The notes below the pieces were generated by a model. That model searched no databases. It was not told the origin of the DNA and worked only from the letters and a program-made list of their open reading frames with translations. 61,366 nt of DNA, taken from the NCBI GenBank assembly GCA_027073495.1, contig JALSVQ010000032.1:1-61366 (forward strand), written 5' to 3'. This document shows positions 1 through 8,325 of the stretch, piece by piece. This stretch comes from Flavobacteriaceae bacterium. GTDB taxonomy: Bacteria > Bacteroidota > Bacteroidia > Flavobacteriales > Flavobacteriaceae. Position 1 is the first letter of the stretch, and each line of letters begins with the position of its first letter. The position numbers and the translations under genes are program-made.

Positions 1-3000
1 CATTTCTGTATTCTCGCTTGATGTAGTAATTATTATTATAACTAAAGCCATACCAATTGATACCACTTGTAGTGAGCCCTTTTATTCGTGATGATATTTC
101 TTTAAACCTAAAATACTGGCTGTCTTGACCAAAACTACTATTAAAATCTAATGATTTTCTAAAATAAAACGTAGGTCTGTACAGTGCATTCATCCAATAG
201 CTGTTTCCTGTATAAAGTTCATCCAATGACGCATCATACATATTGGCAAGCATTTCTGCCGCAACAGCTTCTTTTTTTGTACCCTTTAAGATAAACTCCC
301 ACGTTTCTTCTTGTCCTGGAGCAAGTTTATCTCTAAATGTTTTGGTTGCAATACGTAGTTCGTGTGGTTTATAGACTACAGGAATTTGAATAGTACCTGA
401 TTGCGAAGTGTTTTTGTTTACCCAATAATAATGTACTGAAAACCCTCCTCTGTCTGCTTCGGTTACGGGTAGCGTTATGGTTTTTCGCTCATTGCTCAAA
501 TGATAGCTTTGTTTGGACAAACTGCCTTTTTTCTCTACCCAAATATTAAGCCAAAACTCAGGTGAGGCAGTAGCAAACGTTATATTTACCGTATCATACG
601 GTTTGTAATTTGCTTTATCTTTTTTTATTTCAAACAAAGCATTATCAGCTATTTGCGTATCGTTAGGTGAAAAGACATCAAAACGACTTTCCTCTTTTAC
701 AGGATTATCGAAACGGTCTTTGGTTTCGATTACAATATGATATTTGCCACTTTTCCAATCCGAAATTTTATTAAGTGCTAATGTATCTACTTTGGCTGTG
801 GTTTTAAACGAATTGGAATAAACCAATGCGCCATCTTTCCATTTTTTGCTATCAAGCTCATTGCTGTATGGATCATTAGGAAACAATTGATGAAATGCTG
901 CTTCACTAAATTTTGGAAGTTCTGGAGCTTCCCAAGGTCTTGGTCTATACGCTACCTTTGGCGCTTGAAGTTTGTATATTTTGACAGTACCTTCCGCAGG
1001 AACTTGCGAGCCATTAAGGTTTTTGGTGCTTATAACAAGTGTATTATCATCTTTTGTTTTATCCAAAGGTGATGCAATAATCACTTGCGCTTCCATACTG
1101 TGATAGCCCACACGTACCGTACTTGAGGTACTGTGTGTTTCGCCATTAATATCGGTAATGTCTGCTGTAACTTCGTAGTTGAACACAGGATAATACGATT
1201 TGTCTGTTTCTAAATCAGGAAGTGCATTAAAAGCAATCGTAAATTCGCCTTTGCTATCTGTTGTGGTTTCGCTGTGCGTTATTTCTTGCTCGTTTGTATT
1301 ATCCGAAATATCATAATACCAAAAGCACCATCGCGGTATTTTTACACTACGTTTTACACGGTAACTAACCTTTGCATCGGTTATTTTTGCACCTGAAAAT
1401 GCTGTTGCCGTTCCCGTGATTTTAACCGTATCATTCACCCGATAAGTCTTTTTTATAGTATTGAATTTTGCTTCAAATTTAGGGCGTTTATATTCTTCTA
1501 CTTGGATGTATTTAGAAGCGTATGTGTTCTCTTTCAATAGTTTATAGTTGGTTTTAGCCTCAATACGAAAAGAACCGTTTAGACCATCTGAAGGCAAACT
1601 AAATGCTCCTGTAAAAGAACCAAAGTCATTGCTGATTAAATTCAATGTTTTTATTTTTTGCCCATTGGAATCATAGAGTGTTACCGCTATTTTCTTTTCG
1701 GGTAAAACAGTAGTCTTAAGTTCTTTGGTTTTGGACAAAATACCTTTAAAAAACACTTTTTGCCCAGGTCTGTATATTGAGCGGTCTGTAAACAAAAATA
1801 AATTATGATTGGTATAAGCACGATGCTTACCATCATAAATATAATCACGTGATAAGCTATTGAAAGTGGCTTTGTCATTGGGTGTGCTTACACTTGTTGC
1901 TGAACTCACATGATAGCCCTCAGGAATTTTGTAGTAGGCAAATCCACCTGCATTGGTACCGAGATGAATGATTTTTGTTTTTTTGCTTTGCCAATGTTCT
2001 ATCTCAAAATTAATAGCTGCATTAGGAACTGCAGCTCCAGTAATACGGTCAAGTATCTGTATAACTTGCTGTTTTTTGTCAGCTGTTTTCAAGAGGGTAA
2101 GATTGCTAAATTGCAATTGATTTCGCTTAATAGCTTTGTAGTTTTCTGGATTGTCTAAAGATTCATAATGACTTAGCAATAGATAGTTTCCATAATCTTG
2201 TGCAGGAATTACAATTTCGGTGCTGTGCGTTCTGAAATCACCAACTTTTGGCAAGGTGGTTTCCCAAGATTTTTTGAGTTCAAAAGTCTTGATAAGTGCT
2301 ATTTTTAAACTGTCTGCTTTATAGGCAGTGCTTAAACTGTTTAGTTTTTCAAATTGCTCATCAGTTACTTTGTACAATGCCAAATGCAGTTTATTCGTGT
2401 TTTGGTAAGACACATAACTATAACTCGGCTGGTTTTTTGGAATGGTTTTTTCAAATTTTAGATTTAATGATTTAGTCAAAATTCGATTCGATAATGCTTC
2501 GCAAAATGAGGCGCCTTGACTGTCTGGATATTTAAGTATAGTATTAGCACAGTATTCAAAGGCTTTTTTTCTAGCCCATTTTTCAGGGCTATTGTAATAA
2601 TAATTTGCAATATCATAATGCAATATCGCTACCTCATCATAATCTTTGTATTTTGCTGCTATATAGTTTAAGGTACTATAATATAACTCATTATTATTTT
2701 TTATAGAACAGTTATTATTGACATAAACCAACCGCTCACGCTCTAAGTAAATTAGCCTGTCACTATAATTATTAGCTGTATAAAACTGAAGGAGTTTTTG
2801 GTAAATCTGTAATGCTTTATACGGTTTTGATAAGCTGTCTTTAGTTCTTATTTTGTGGTTGATAAACGTATCGGTGTCACTGATATACACTTCATCATCC
2901 ATAGCAAATGAGCTATTCGTTTTAGGCAAGTCAATACTGCTTTTTTTATAAAAATGCAAAGCACGATGCGCCAAGAAAGCGTATAATGTTGGACGATATT

Positions 3001-3550
3001 TGCTCATAGATCCAACGTCAATAAAGGCATCATATTGCTTAATAGCTGTTTTTGTTAATAGTGCTTTATCTGCTAATGATTGTTGATATAGTTTGTCTAT
3101 TTCTAGATAAAGCGTTTGCAAATCCCAAGTTCTAAAATCGTGTTTATCAACCTTAGCATCTGTTTTGGTTCTATCGCGGAATTGCCATTGATGTTGCGTA
3201 TAATACTGAGTATAGAGTTCGGCAAGAATAGCCGTTAATATATTGCTTGTAGGCTTTTTACTATGAACAATTGTTTCTTTTAATCGGTCAATAATAAGCA
3301 ACTGCGCATCTTCTTCTAGCAGCAAAGCAAATTTAGATTGATACATAAAGCATTTAATCTGCTGTGGTACATTGTTCTTGTGCTTGGCTTTTTTGTAGAT
3401 TATATTGACTTGTTCAAGTGCAGATTTACTTTTATTATCAATTTCTAGATGTTCTACTTTTTCCCAAAGTTTAGCATAATCTTTAAATTGTTGCGCTTGC
3501 GCAAAAAGTGTAAAAAGCAAGGTGAAAACTAGTAGATTTGATTTTTTCAT
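1..3550 (-). CDS. alpha-2-macroglobulin family protein, partial (C-terminus outside window)
   Basis: About 1183 codons are open from the ATG at 3550 to the window edge, with no stop, so this is the N-terminal part of a very large protein. It starts with a Sec signal peptide (MKKSNLLVFTLLFTLFAQAQ). Residues about 30-560 form a helical, poorly conserved region. Near residue 591 there is the MG2 signature (TDRSIYRPGQKVFFKG), followed by repeated immunoglobulin-like macroglobulin segments and a PGQE motif. Bacterial alpha-2-macroglobulins are periplasmic or surface protease traps or envelope proteins. Many Bacteroidota members are around 1900-2000 aa. The thioester region and the C-terminal domains cannot be seen here, so protease-trapping ability is not established. 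It appears monocistronic, with 222 bp of plain AT-rich DNA between it and the next gene upstream. Confidence 0.85.
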   Translation of the reverse strand, partial: MKKSNLLVFTLLFTLFAQAQQFKDYAKLWEKVEHLEIDNKSKSALEQVNIIYKKAKHKNNVPQQIKCFMYQSKFALLLEEDAQLLIIDRLKETIVHSKKPTSNILTAILAELYTQYYTQHQWQFRDRTKTDAKVDKHDFRTWDLQTLYLEIDKLYQQSLADKALLTKTAIKQYDAFIDVGSMSKYRPTLYAFLAHRALHFYKKSSIDLPKTNSSFAMDDEVYISDTDTFINHKIRTKDSLSKPYKALQIYQKLLQFYTANNYSDRLIYLERERLVYVNNNCSIKNNNELYYSTLNYIAAKYKDYDEVAILHYDIANYYYNSPEKWARKKAFEYCANTILKYPDSQGASFCEALSNRILTKSLNLKFEKTIPKNQPSYSYVSYQNTNKLHLALYKVTDEQFEKLNSLSTAYKADSLKIALIKTFELKKSWETTLPKVGDFRTHSTEIVIPAQDYGNYLLLSHYESLDNPENYKAIKRNQLQFSNLTLLKTADKKQQVIQILDRITGAAVPNAAINFEIEHWQSKKTKIIHLGTNAGGFAYYKIPEGYHVSSATSVSTPNDKATFNSLSRDYIYDGKHRAYTNHNLFLFTDRSIYRPGQKVFFKGILSKTKELKTTVLPEKKIAVTLYDSNGQKIKTLNLISNDFGSFTGAFSLPSDGLNGSFRIEAKTNYKLLKENTYASKYIQVEEYKRPKFEAKFNTIKKTYRVNDTVKITGTATAFSGAKITDAKVSYRVKRSVKIPRWCFWYYDISDNTNEQEITHSETTTDSKGEFTIAFNALPDLETDKSYYPVFNYEVTADITDINGETHSTSSTVRVGYHSMEAQVIIASPLDKTKDDNTLVISTKNLNGSQVPAEGTVKIYKLQAPKVAYRPRPWEAPELPKFSEAAFHQLFPNDPYSNELDSKKWKDGALVYSNSFKTTAKVDTLALNKISDWKSGKYHIVIETKDRFDNPVKEESRFDVFSPNDTQIADNALFEIKKDKANYKPYDTVNITFATASPEFWLNIWVEKKGSLSKQSYHLSNERKTITLPVTEADRGGFSVHYYWVNKNTSQSGTIQIPVVYKPHELRIATKTFRDKLAPGQEETWEFILKGTKKEAVAAEMLANMYDASLDELYTGNSYWMNALYRPTFYFRKSLDFNSSFGQDSQYFRFKEISSRIKGLTTSGINWYGFSYNNNYYIKREYRN

Positions 3551-3772
3551 AACAAGCATGTTTGTTTCTTGCTAAGGTACAAAAAAAGTGCCAAAAACCA
3601 AGTGTTGAAAATTTAGGCTGGAATACTATCAATCACTATTCTCTGACACCATACTACTGAGTGCTTCGCTATAAGACAATAGACTTTGAATTAGTCCAGT
3701 AATATGCCAAAAAAATAATTTAACTTCATAGTAAATGAAAGAATTACTTTATCGCATTCTCAAATCCTCAAA

Positions 3773-4813
3773 TTATTTTACAAATTCAACTTCAAAAAGT
3801 TTACTCCAGTTTTTTCCTGTGATATAAAAATGTTTGTTTTCTGGGTTATAAGCAATACCATTGAGCACATCCAGTTGATTGTGTTGTAGCACTTTTGCTT
3901 TAAGTCCTTGCATATTGAGTACTTTTTCTACGGTTCCCGTTTTAGGATCGACAACTACCATGGCATCTTTTTGATAGACATTGGCATAGATTTTTCCATC
4001 AACCCATTCGAGTTCATTGAGTCTTGGTACAATGGCAGCATCAGTCGCTACAGAAATCATACTTTTTTCTTCCAAGGTATTGGGATCTAAAGTCCAAATA
4101 GCATTTGTGCCATCAGATTTATAGATATTTGCACCATCATTGCACAAGCCCCAACCTTCAGTGCTGTATTTGTAATTGAATGTTTTTTCTTGCTTAAATG
4201 TAGCTTTATCATAGACAAAACCAATACCACTTTGCCAAGTGAGTTGGTATATTTTATCATTTAAAATAGTTATCCCTTCACCAAAATACTTATCATCTAA
4301 AGCTATTTTTTGTAATACTTTCCCATCTGTTAAATTTACTTTACGCAATGTAGATTGTCCGCGCTCTCCTGTACTCTCATATAGTACGCCATCGTGAAAT
4401 TCAAGCCCTTGTGTGTAAGCGTAGCGATCGTGCGGATATTCTTTAATGATTTTGTAGGTGTACAACTCAGGTTTGTTTCGTGCAAGTTCAATAACGGCAA
4501 CGGCAAAAGCTATCATTTTATCTTTTTGATATACTTTGGCTTTCAAATTGTGTAAGCCTACGTTTTCATTATCCAAACTAAAATCAAAAGTTGTTGCATT
4601 TGTTTTTTTAATACGTGTATTATCTATATAATAAACAATAGAATCTGCTTTTACATTTTTTTTGTTTTCCATTTGAAATGTAACAGTACTTCCTTGTTTG
4701 AATTTTTGATTGTGACTTGGACTCGTCACTTTAAAAGAACGTTTATTGAGCACCTCTTCTTTACATGAAGCAAATAGTACAATGCTGAGTAGTAATAATA
4801 TGTTTTTTTTCAT
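3773..4813 (-). CDS. glutaminyl-peptide cyclotransferase (glutamine cyclotransferase), lipoprotein
   Basis: The protein is 346 aa from the ATG at 4813. An in-frame TTG at 4828 is possible, but the ATG directly precedes a clean lipoprotein signal (MKKNILLLLSIVLFASC, lipobox Cys17), so the ATG is preferred. Residues about 25-105 look like an Ig-like domain. Residues about 110-346 match the plant/bacterial type glutamine cyclotransferase beta-propeller, with phrases such as YTQGLEF, YESTGERGQS, LTWQSG, EGWGLC, LNELEWVDG and NVYQKD. The family converts N-terminal Gln of peptides to pyroglutamate, releasing ammonia. As a lipoprotein it should act at the periplasmic or outer membrane. It stands alone on the minus strand with a TAnnTTTG-type -7 element just upstream. 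The substrate in this organism is unknown. Confidence 0.88.
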   Translation of the reverse strand: MKKNILLLLSIVLFASCKEEVLNKRSFKVTSPSHNQKFKQGSTVTFQMENKKNVKADSIVYYIDNTRIKKTNATTFDFSLDNENVGLHNLKAKVYQKDKMIAFAVAVIELARNKPELYTYKIIKEYPHDRYAYTQGLEFHDGVLYESTGERGQSTLRKVNLTDGKVLQKIALDDKYFGEGITILNDKIYQLTWQSGIGFVYDKATFKQEKTFNYKYSTEGWGLCNDGANIYKSDGTNAIWTLDPNTLEEKSMISVATDAAIVPRLNELEWVDGKIYANVYQKDAMVVVDPKTGTVEKVLNMQGLKAKVLQHNQLDVLNGIAYNPENKHFYITGKNWSKLFEVEFVK

Positions 4814-4839
4814 TGTTTTTTTATTCAATAATATTTTGT

Positions 4840-4847
4840 CAAAAGTA
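4840..4847 (-). promoter_or_regulatory. putative -7 element (TACTTTTG) for the glutamine cyclotransferase
   Basis: Read on the minus strand, this octamer fits the Bacteroidota -7 consensus TAnnTTTG, 26 bp upstream of the ATG at 4813. No TTG-type -33 element is evident at 17-23 nt, so the assignment rests on one half of the promoter. Confidence 0.45.
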
Positions 4848-4902
4848 GTATTAATTTGATAAAATAAAATAATTCTGTCTTATAAATAATAGTAGATCTG
4901 TT

Positions 4903-5892
4903 TTATTTAGCCAATTTGCGCAATGCAACCCATTGCTTGAGCATTTCGCGAGAGTCTTGTGCAGGATAGCCTAATACTGTTTTCCCTGCTTCAACATCAT
5001 TAATTACCCCAGAACCGCCACCTACTGTAGCTCCAGAATGTATAGTAGTATGATCGGTTATAGAAGCGCTTCCTCCTATAATAACGCCGTCACCAAGTGT
5101 CACAGAACCTGCAAGTCCACTACTTCCTGCCATTATGCAAAATTTACCCAATACACAATTGTGTCCTATTTGAACCAAATTATCTATCTTACAACCATCA
5201 CCAAGAATAGTTGCGCTATATTTACCTCTATCTACACAAGAGTTCGCGCCAATTTCTACATAATCACCAATAATGACATTACCAATATGTTGAATTTTCA
5301 CTAAGCCTTGACCATTTTCTGCAGGGCGATAACCAAAACCATCGGCACCAATACTTACATTATTATGAAAAATGCAATGCTTCCCGATAATACTGCGTTC
5401 ACGGATAACCGTACCCGACCAAATAGTAGTATGTGCTCCAATACTACTATCATCTAGTATGGTAACATTTGGAAATACAATCACATTATCTTCCAAAACT
5501 ACATTTTTGCCAATATAGCACCCAGCTCCTATCTGGCAGTTAGCTCCAATTGTAGCTGTTTTGTGTATAGTGGCATTCGGTGAAATATCGGCTTCAAAAT
5601 CGGGTAATGCTGGTGCTAAAAGAGCTAAAACTTTTCCCATTGCCAAATCAGGGTTTTTCACTTTGATAATAGCTTTGTTTGCTTTAGGCTCAATTTTTAA
5701 ATTCGCACCAACTATTACTGCACTTGCTGCTGTAGTTTCCCATTTTGATAGGTATTTTCGACTTCCTATAATAGTTATTTGATTTTCCTTGGCTTTTTCT
5801 AGCTCTTCAGCTCCTGTTATCTGGCAATTGGTATCGCCTATAAGTTCCCCTTGAAGTAAGGTATTGAGTGCTGTAATACTATATGATTTCAT
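4903..5892 (-). CDS. lpxD: UDP-3-O-(3-hydroxyacyl)glucosamine N-acyltransferase
   Basis: The protein is 329 aa, close to the usual LpxD length (about 340). It adds the N-linked hydroxyacyl chain from acyl-ACP to UDP-3-O-acyl-glucosamine in lipid A synthesis, in the cytoplasm. Residues about 1-100 form the uridine-binding domain. Residues about 100-310 form a left-handed parallel beta-helix of hexapeptide repeats (IGANCQ, IGAGCY, IGKNVV and so on). The LpxD signature GADGFGYRP is at 182-190, and the catalytic His lies in QIGHNC at residue 244. It is not next to lpxC/fabZ or lpxA here, so it is either an orphan copy or a second LpxD paralogue, which is common in flavobacteria. The following minus-strand region upstream ends in a strong terminator, so it has its own transcript. 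Confidence 0.93.
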   Translation of the reverse strand: MKSYSITALNTLLQGELIGDTNCQITGAEELEKAKENQITIIGSRKYLSKWETTAASAVIVGANLKIEPKANKAIIKVKNPDLAMGKVLALLAPALPDFEADISPNATIHKTATIGANCQIGAGCYIGKNVVLEDNVIVFPNVTILDDSSIGAHTTIWSGTVIRERSIIGKHCIFHNNVSIGADGFGYRPAENGQGLVKIQHIGNVIIGDYVEIGANSCVDRGKYSATILGDGCKIDNLVQIGHNCVLGKFCIMAGSSGLAGSVTLGDGVIIGGSASITDHTTIHSGATVGGGSGVINDVEAGKTVLGYPAQDSREMLKQWVALRKLAK

Positions 5893-5938
5893 CTGATTGT
5901 TTTTCTGCTGTAAATGTATTGTTTTTTTATGTTAATAC

Positions 5939-5978
5939 AAAAAAAAGGTTGCCTTATGAATAATTCACAAGGCAACCT
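5939..5978 (-). terminator. intrinsic terminator after the dsrE-family gene
   Basis: A 10-bp perfect stem (AGGTTGCCTT at 5946-5955 with AAGGCAACCT at 5969-5978), read on the minus strand, is followed by a run of eight T. It lies 28 bp after the stop of the DsrE-family gene and closes the sulfur transcription unit before lpxD. Confidence 0.9.
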
Positions 5979-6006
5979 ATAATCAAATAAAAAATCTAAA
6001 TATTTA

Positions 6007-6480
6007 CTATATAAATAATAAATGCGTTCCATCAATGTCTGCACGTTGATAAAAATCTCCAATAGTGAGAATACCATCTAAATCATCAATTAAATCTTTT
6101 TCTTCCAAATGAAACATTTCTACAGCCAGTTTACAAGCCCAAAGACTTACGCCAGAATCTGAAAGAATTTCTAAAAATTCATCTACTGGTGGCATATCGA
6201 GTTTTTCCATTTCTTTTTTCATCATTTTAGATGCAAAAGCTTCCATACCAGGCAAACCACCAAGTAGTGTTGGCATATGCATTGCAGGGTTTCCTACTGT
6301 TGCAATTTTTAATTCGTTTAATTTGTCTTTTTGGATTGCTTCCAAACCAAAGAATGTAAAGAATATTTCTGCTTCTATACCTTCCATTCGCGCACCATTT
6401 GCCATTATAAATGCAGCATAAACACTGTCTAATGTAGCTTTAGAGAGCACAAATAACATTTTTTTTACTTTTGTAGCCAT
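6007..6480 (-). CDS. DsrE/DsrF-family sulfur relay protein
   Basis: The protein is 157 aa from the ATG at 6480. The frame can be extended to a GTG at 6516, but that codon lies inside a strong hairpin and the family N-terminus starts at KKMLFVLSKATLDSVYAAF. It has the alpha/beta DsrE/F/H fold, with a beta-strand plus helix start, a MPTLLGGLPGME segment and a conserved Cys116 in SLWACKLAVEMF. This Cys sits where DsrE/DsrE3-type proteins carry the persulfide-accepting cysteine. It is the last gene of a unit with an SQR-like flavoprotein and a TusE/DsrC-like carrier, which suggests it passes sulfane sulfur between partners in the cytoplasm. TusBCD-type tRNA thiolation cannot be excluded, but no tusB, tusC or tusA is adjacent. 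Confidence 0.8.
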   Translation of the reverse strand: MATKVKKMLFVLSKATLDSVYAAFIMANGARMEGIEAEIFFTFFGLEAIQKDKLNELKIATVGNPAMHMPTLLGGLPGMEAFASKMMKKEMEKLDMPPVDEFLEILSDSGVSLWACKLAVEMFHLEEKDLIDDLDGILTIGDFYQRADIDGTHLLFI

Positions 6481-6494
6481 AATATTATTTTTTA

Positions 6495-6517
6495 AGTGGC
6501 TAGCTTGACTAGCCACT
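6495..6517 (-). other. hairpin in the mRNA between the TusE-like and DsrE-like genes
   Basis: A 9-bp perfect stem (AGTGGCTAG, 6495-6503, with CTAGCCACT, 6509-6517) encloses a 5-nt loop. It occupies the 50-bp gap between the two genes, starting 14 bp after the upstream stop. The A/T-rich sequence after it has only a weak U tract, so it may be a partial terminator or a stability element that lowers DsrE output relative to the carrier. Confidence 0.6.
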
Positions 6518-6530
6518 AATTAATTTTTGA

Positions 6531-6839
6531 TTAAATACAACTTTTTGGTTTTGGAATTCCTGCTATAAGTGTAGAAATTTTCAAAGGTCCTCCAGGGAAT
6601 AAATTGTAAAACTCTTTGATATTAAATTTGCCACTTTTTTTGATTCCACGTATAGAAAGAGCTTCTTCATTTTTATATTTTTCTTGAAGATAATCTATAA
6701 CCATCCAGTGGCCGTCTGTTAGTTCAATATTTTTTTCTTTAGCGAGTTCCGCTGCTACTTCTTTGTCCCATTGTGAGAAGTCAGTTAAGTAGCCTTCTTC
6801 ATTAACATTTATCGTTTTGTTTCCTATTACTTTTTCCAT
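6531..6839 (-). CDS. TusE/DsrC/DsvC-family sulfur carrier protein
   Basis: The protein is 102 aa. It has the typical family features: TDFSQWDKEVA (19-29), GHWMVIDYLQEKY (43-55) and the flexible C-terminal arm GIPKPKSCI with the penultimate Cys101. DsrC proper has a second Cys 11 residues before it; here that position is Thr90, so the protein is TusE-like with a single carrier cysteine. TusE/DsrC proteins carry sulfur as a persulfide on this Cys. There are 27 bp between the upstream SQR-like gene and this start, so they are co-transcribed. It most likely accepts sulfur released by the SQR-like enzyme or the DsrE partner. No dsrAB or heterodisulfide-reductase genes are visible. Confidence 0.85.
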   Translation of the reverse strand: MEKVIGNKTINVNEEGYLTDFSQWDKEVAAELAKEKNIELTDGHWMVIDYLQEKYKNEEALSIRGIKKSGKFNIKEFYNLFPGGPLKISTLIAGIPKPKSCI

Positions 6840-6866
6840 GATTTTTACTATTTAAATTAATTATTT

Positions 6867-8111
6867 TTAGTTTTCTACTGTGTCATATTTTTTTCCTGAT
6901 TCACTCATTGTAGCTGATACAAATGGAATGTGAGTTCCTTTGATAAGCATGTTCCAATAAATCCATCTAAAGGCGAGTTTACCCATATGGTTCATTCTAC
7001 TCTCTTTAAGAAGCTTGAGTGGTCCTAAGCCTGGGAAAGGGAATGTTCCCTCAACAGGTTCGTGTGTATAGTTAAAATCAATTAACAATGCTTTTCCGTG
7101 TCCTGTTTCTATAAAACAGTTTGCATGACCATCAAATTCTTCTTTTAATGGCTCATTATTGATGAATCGCATTATATTCTCTGTTAATATTTCAGCTTCA
7201 AAATGAGCAACTGAGCCTGCTTTTGATGCTGGTAAATTGGTAGCGTCTCCAATTGCAAAAATATTCTCGTGTGCTTTAGATTGTAGTGTCGCTTTGTTGG
7301 TAGGGACAAAATTCATATCATCACCTAATCCAGAGCGTTCTATCATTTCGTCTCCAAGATTTGTTGGAATGGTTACCAATAAATCATAATCAACTTCACG
7401 TTCGCCATAATCAACTATTTTATTATTTTTAAAATCAACACGTTCAATATCAAAATCAGTTACTTCCTTAATACCTTTTTCTTCTAATAAGTGATGTAAT
7501 GCTGCGGTAGCTTTTGGTTTAGTAAAAGCACCCTCAAGTGGCGTTACATAGGTTATTTCTACTTTGTCACGCATCCCTTTATTGGTAAAGTATGAGTCTG
7601 CCAAGAAAGCAAATTCAAGCGGTGCAACAGGACATTTAATGGGCATTTCTGTAATATGAACGATTAGTTTTCCTCCCTTCCATTCACGAAGCTTATCACG
7701 TAAGCCTTTTGAGCCTTCGTAGGTATAAAAATCAAAAATATTTTTGTGCCAGTTATCTTCTTTCATTCCTGGTGTTTCTTGTGGAGCTATTTTGGTACCT
7801 GTAGCTACAATAAGAATGTCATAAGGCACAGTTTCATGTTCGAGTTTTACCAAATTTTCATCAGCAATAATCCTATCAATTTTTTGATTGATGTAACGTG
7901 CTCCTTTTGGAATGTATTTTTTACCTTTTTTCTTTACATCTTTTGTTTTGTACAAGTCAAAAGGTAAGAATAAAAATCCTGGTTGATAATAGTGTGTTTT
8001 GTACTGATCAATAATGGTGATTTTCCATTGCTCTTTGTCTAACTTATGAATCAAGTGATTTGCCATCATCGTTCCTGATGTCCCTGCTCCGAGTATTACG
8101 AGATTTTTCAT
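6867..8111 (-). CDS. SQR-like FAD-dependent oxidoreductase (sulfide:quinone oxidoreductase family)
   Basis: The protein is 414 aa. The N-terminal FAD-binding Rossmann motif is GAGTSG (8-13), a second flavin motif is ATGTKIAP (103-110), and FAIGDATNLP (285-294) is the typical C-terminal FAD-contact segment. Two cysteines sit where SQRs carry the redox pair: Cys160 in MPIKCPVAPLEFA and Cys332 in HANCFIETGHGKA. The third N-terminal cysteine of many SQRs is absent. SQRs oxidise sulfide to sulfane sulfur and reduce quinone at the membrane surface. The C-terminal stretch with FRWIYWNMLIKG could dock to the membrane. It is first in a unit with a TusE-like carrier and a DsrE protein. A related persulfide or flavocytochrome-like role is possible. 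Confidence 0.85.
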   Translation of the reverse strand: MKNLVILGAGTSGTMMANHLIHKLDKEQWKITIIDQYKTHYYQPGFLFLPFDLYKTKDVKKKGKKYIPKGARYINQKIDRIIADENLVKLEHETVPYDILIVATGTKIAPQETPGMKEDNWHKNIFDFYTYEGSKGLRDKLREWKGGKLIVHITEMPIKCPVAPLEFAFLADSYFTNKGMRDKVEITYVTPLEGAFTKPKATAALHHLLEEKGIKEVTDFDIERVDFKNNKIVDYGEREVDYDLLVTIPTNLGDEMIERSGLGDDMNFVPTNKATLQSKAHENIFAIGDATNLPASKAGSVAHFEAEILTENIMRFINNEPLKEEFDGHANCFIETGHGKALLIDFNYTHEPVEGTFPFPGLGPLKLLKESRMNHMGKLAFRWIYWNMLIKGTHIPFVSATMSESGKKYDTVEN

Positions 8112-8161
8112 ACTATAATATTTAATTGATAAATTTGATTATCTGTTTTTAAATTATAGTA

Positions 8162-8169
8162 CAAATTTA
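8162..8169 (-). promoter_or_regulatory. putative -7 element (TAAATTTG) for the SQR-like/TusE/DsrE unit
   Basis: The minus-strand octamer fits TAnnTTTG and lies 51 bp upstream of the ATG at 8111. No clear TTG is found at 17-23 nt further upstream, which would fit an activator-dependent promoter. A palindrome lies about 70 bp upstream of it. Confidence 0.5.
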
Positions 8170-8237
8170 CGGCGCTACAAACCCTAACTTTATGACAAAA
8201 ATCTTAGGTTAAGAAAAAAGATTTTCGTATGTATAAG

Positions 8238-8261
8238 TAAAACTGATTTAAATCAGTTTTA
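8238..8261. promoter_or_regulatory. 24-bp perfect palindrome, candidate operator
   Basis: The sequence is fully self-complementary over 24 bp, with half-site TAAAACTGATTT. Its core CTGAT-TTAA-ATCAG resembles the Crp/Fnr-type consensus TTGAT-N4-ATCAA with one change per half-site. It sits between the terminator of the upstream unit and the -7 element of the downstream SQR-like unit, a plausible place for a dimeric regulator. The factor is unknown. Confidence 0.5.
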
Positions 8262-8263
8262 GC

Positions 8264-8302
8264 AAAAAAAAAGGCTTTAGAATCTATTCGTTCTAAAGCC
8301 TT
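8264..8302 (-). terminator. intrinsic terminator after the 487-aa SQR-like gene and small peptide gene
   Basis: A 12-bp perfect stem (AAGGCTTTAGAA, 8271-8282, with TTCTAAAGCCTT, 8291-8302) with an 8-nt loop is followed on the minus strand by nine T in all, two of them inside the stem. It separates the two sulfur transcription units. Confidence 0.92.
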
Positions 8303-8325
8303 TTAAATTATTTATCAAGATGAAT

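Noticed and set aside
1687-1878. Small frame inside the macroglobulin gene
   Set aside because: Same strand but another frame within a continuous open frame with clear MG2 motifs; no independent support.
5889-6077. Possible 62-aa gene overlapping the end of the DsrE-family gene and the terminator
   Set aside because: It runs through the terminator hairpin, overlaps lpxD, has no family likeness and biased composition; it is a shadow frame.
6481-6516. Longer DsrE-family start at GTG 6516
   Set aside because: The extension covers the hairpin and adds residues not typical of the family; ATG 6480 is better.
8238-8261. The palindrome as a second terminator
   Set aside because: It has no loop, and the neighbouring 12-bp stem already serves as terminator; an operator is more plausible.
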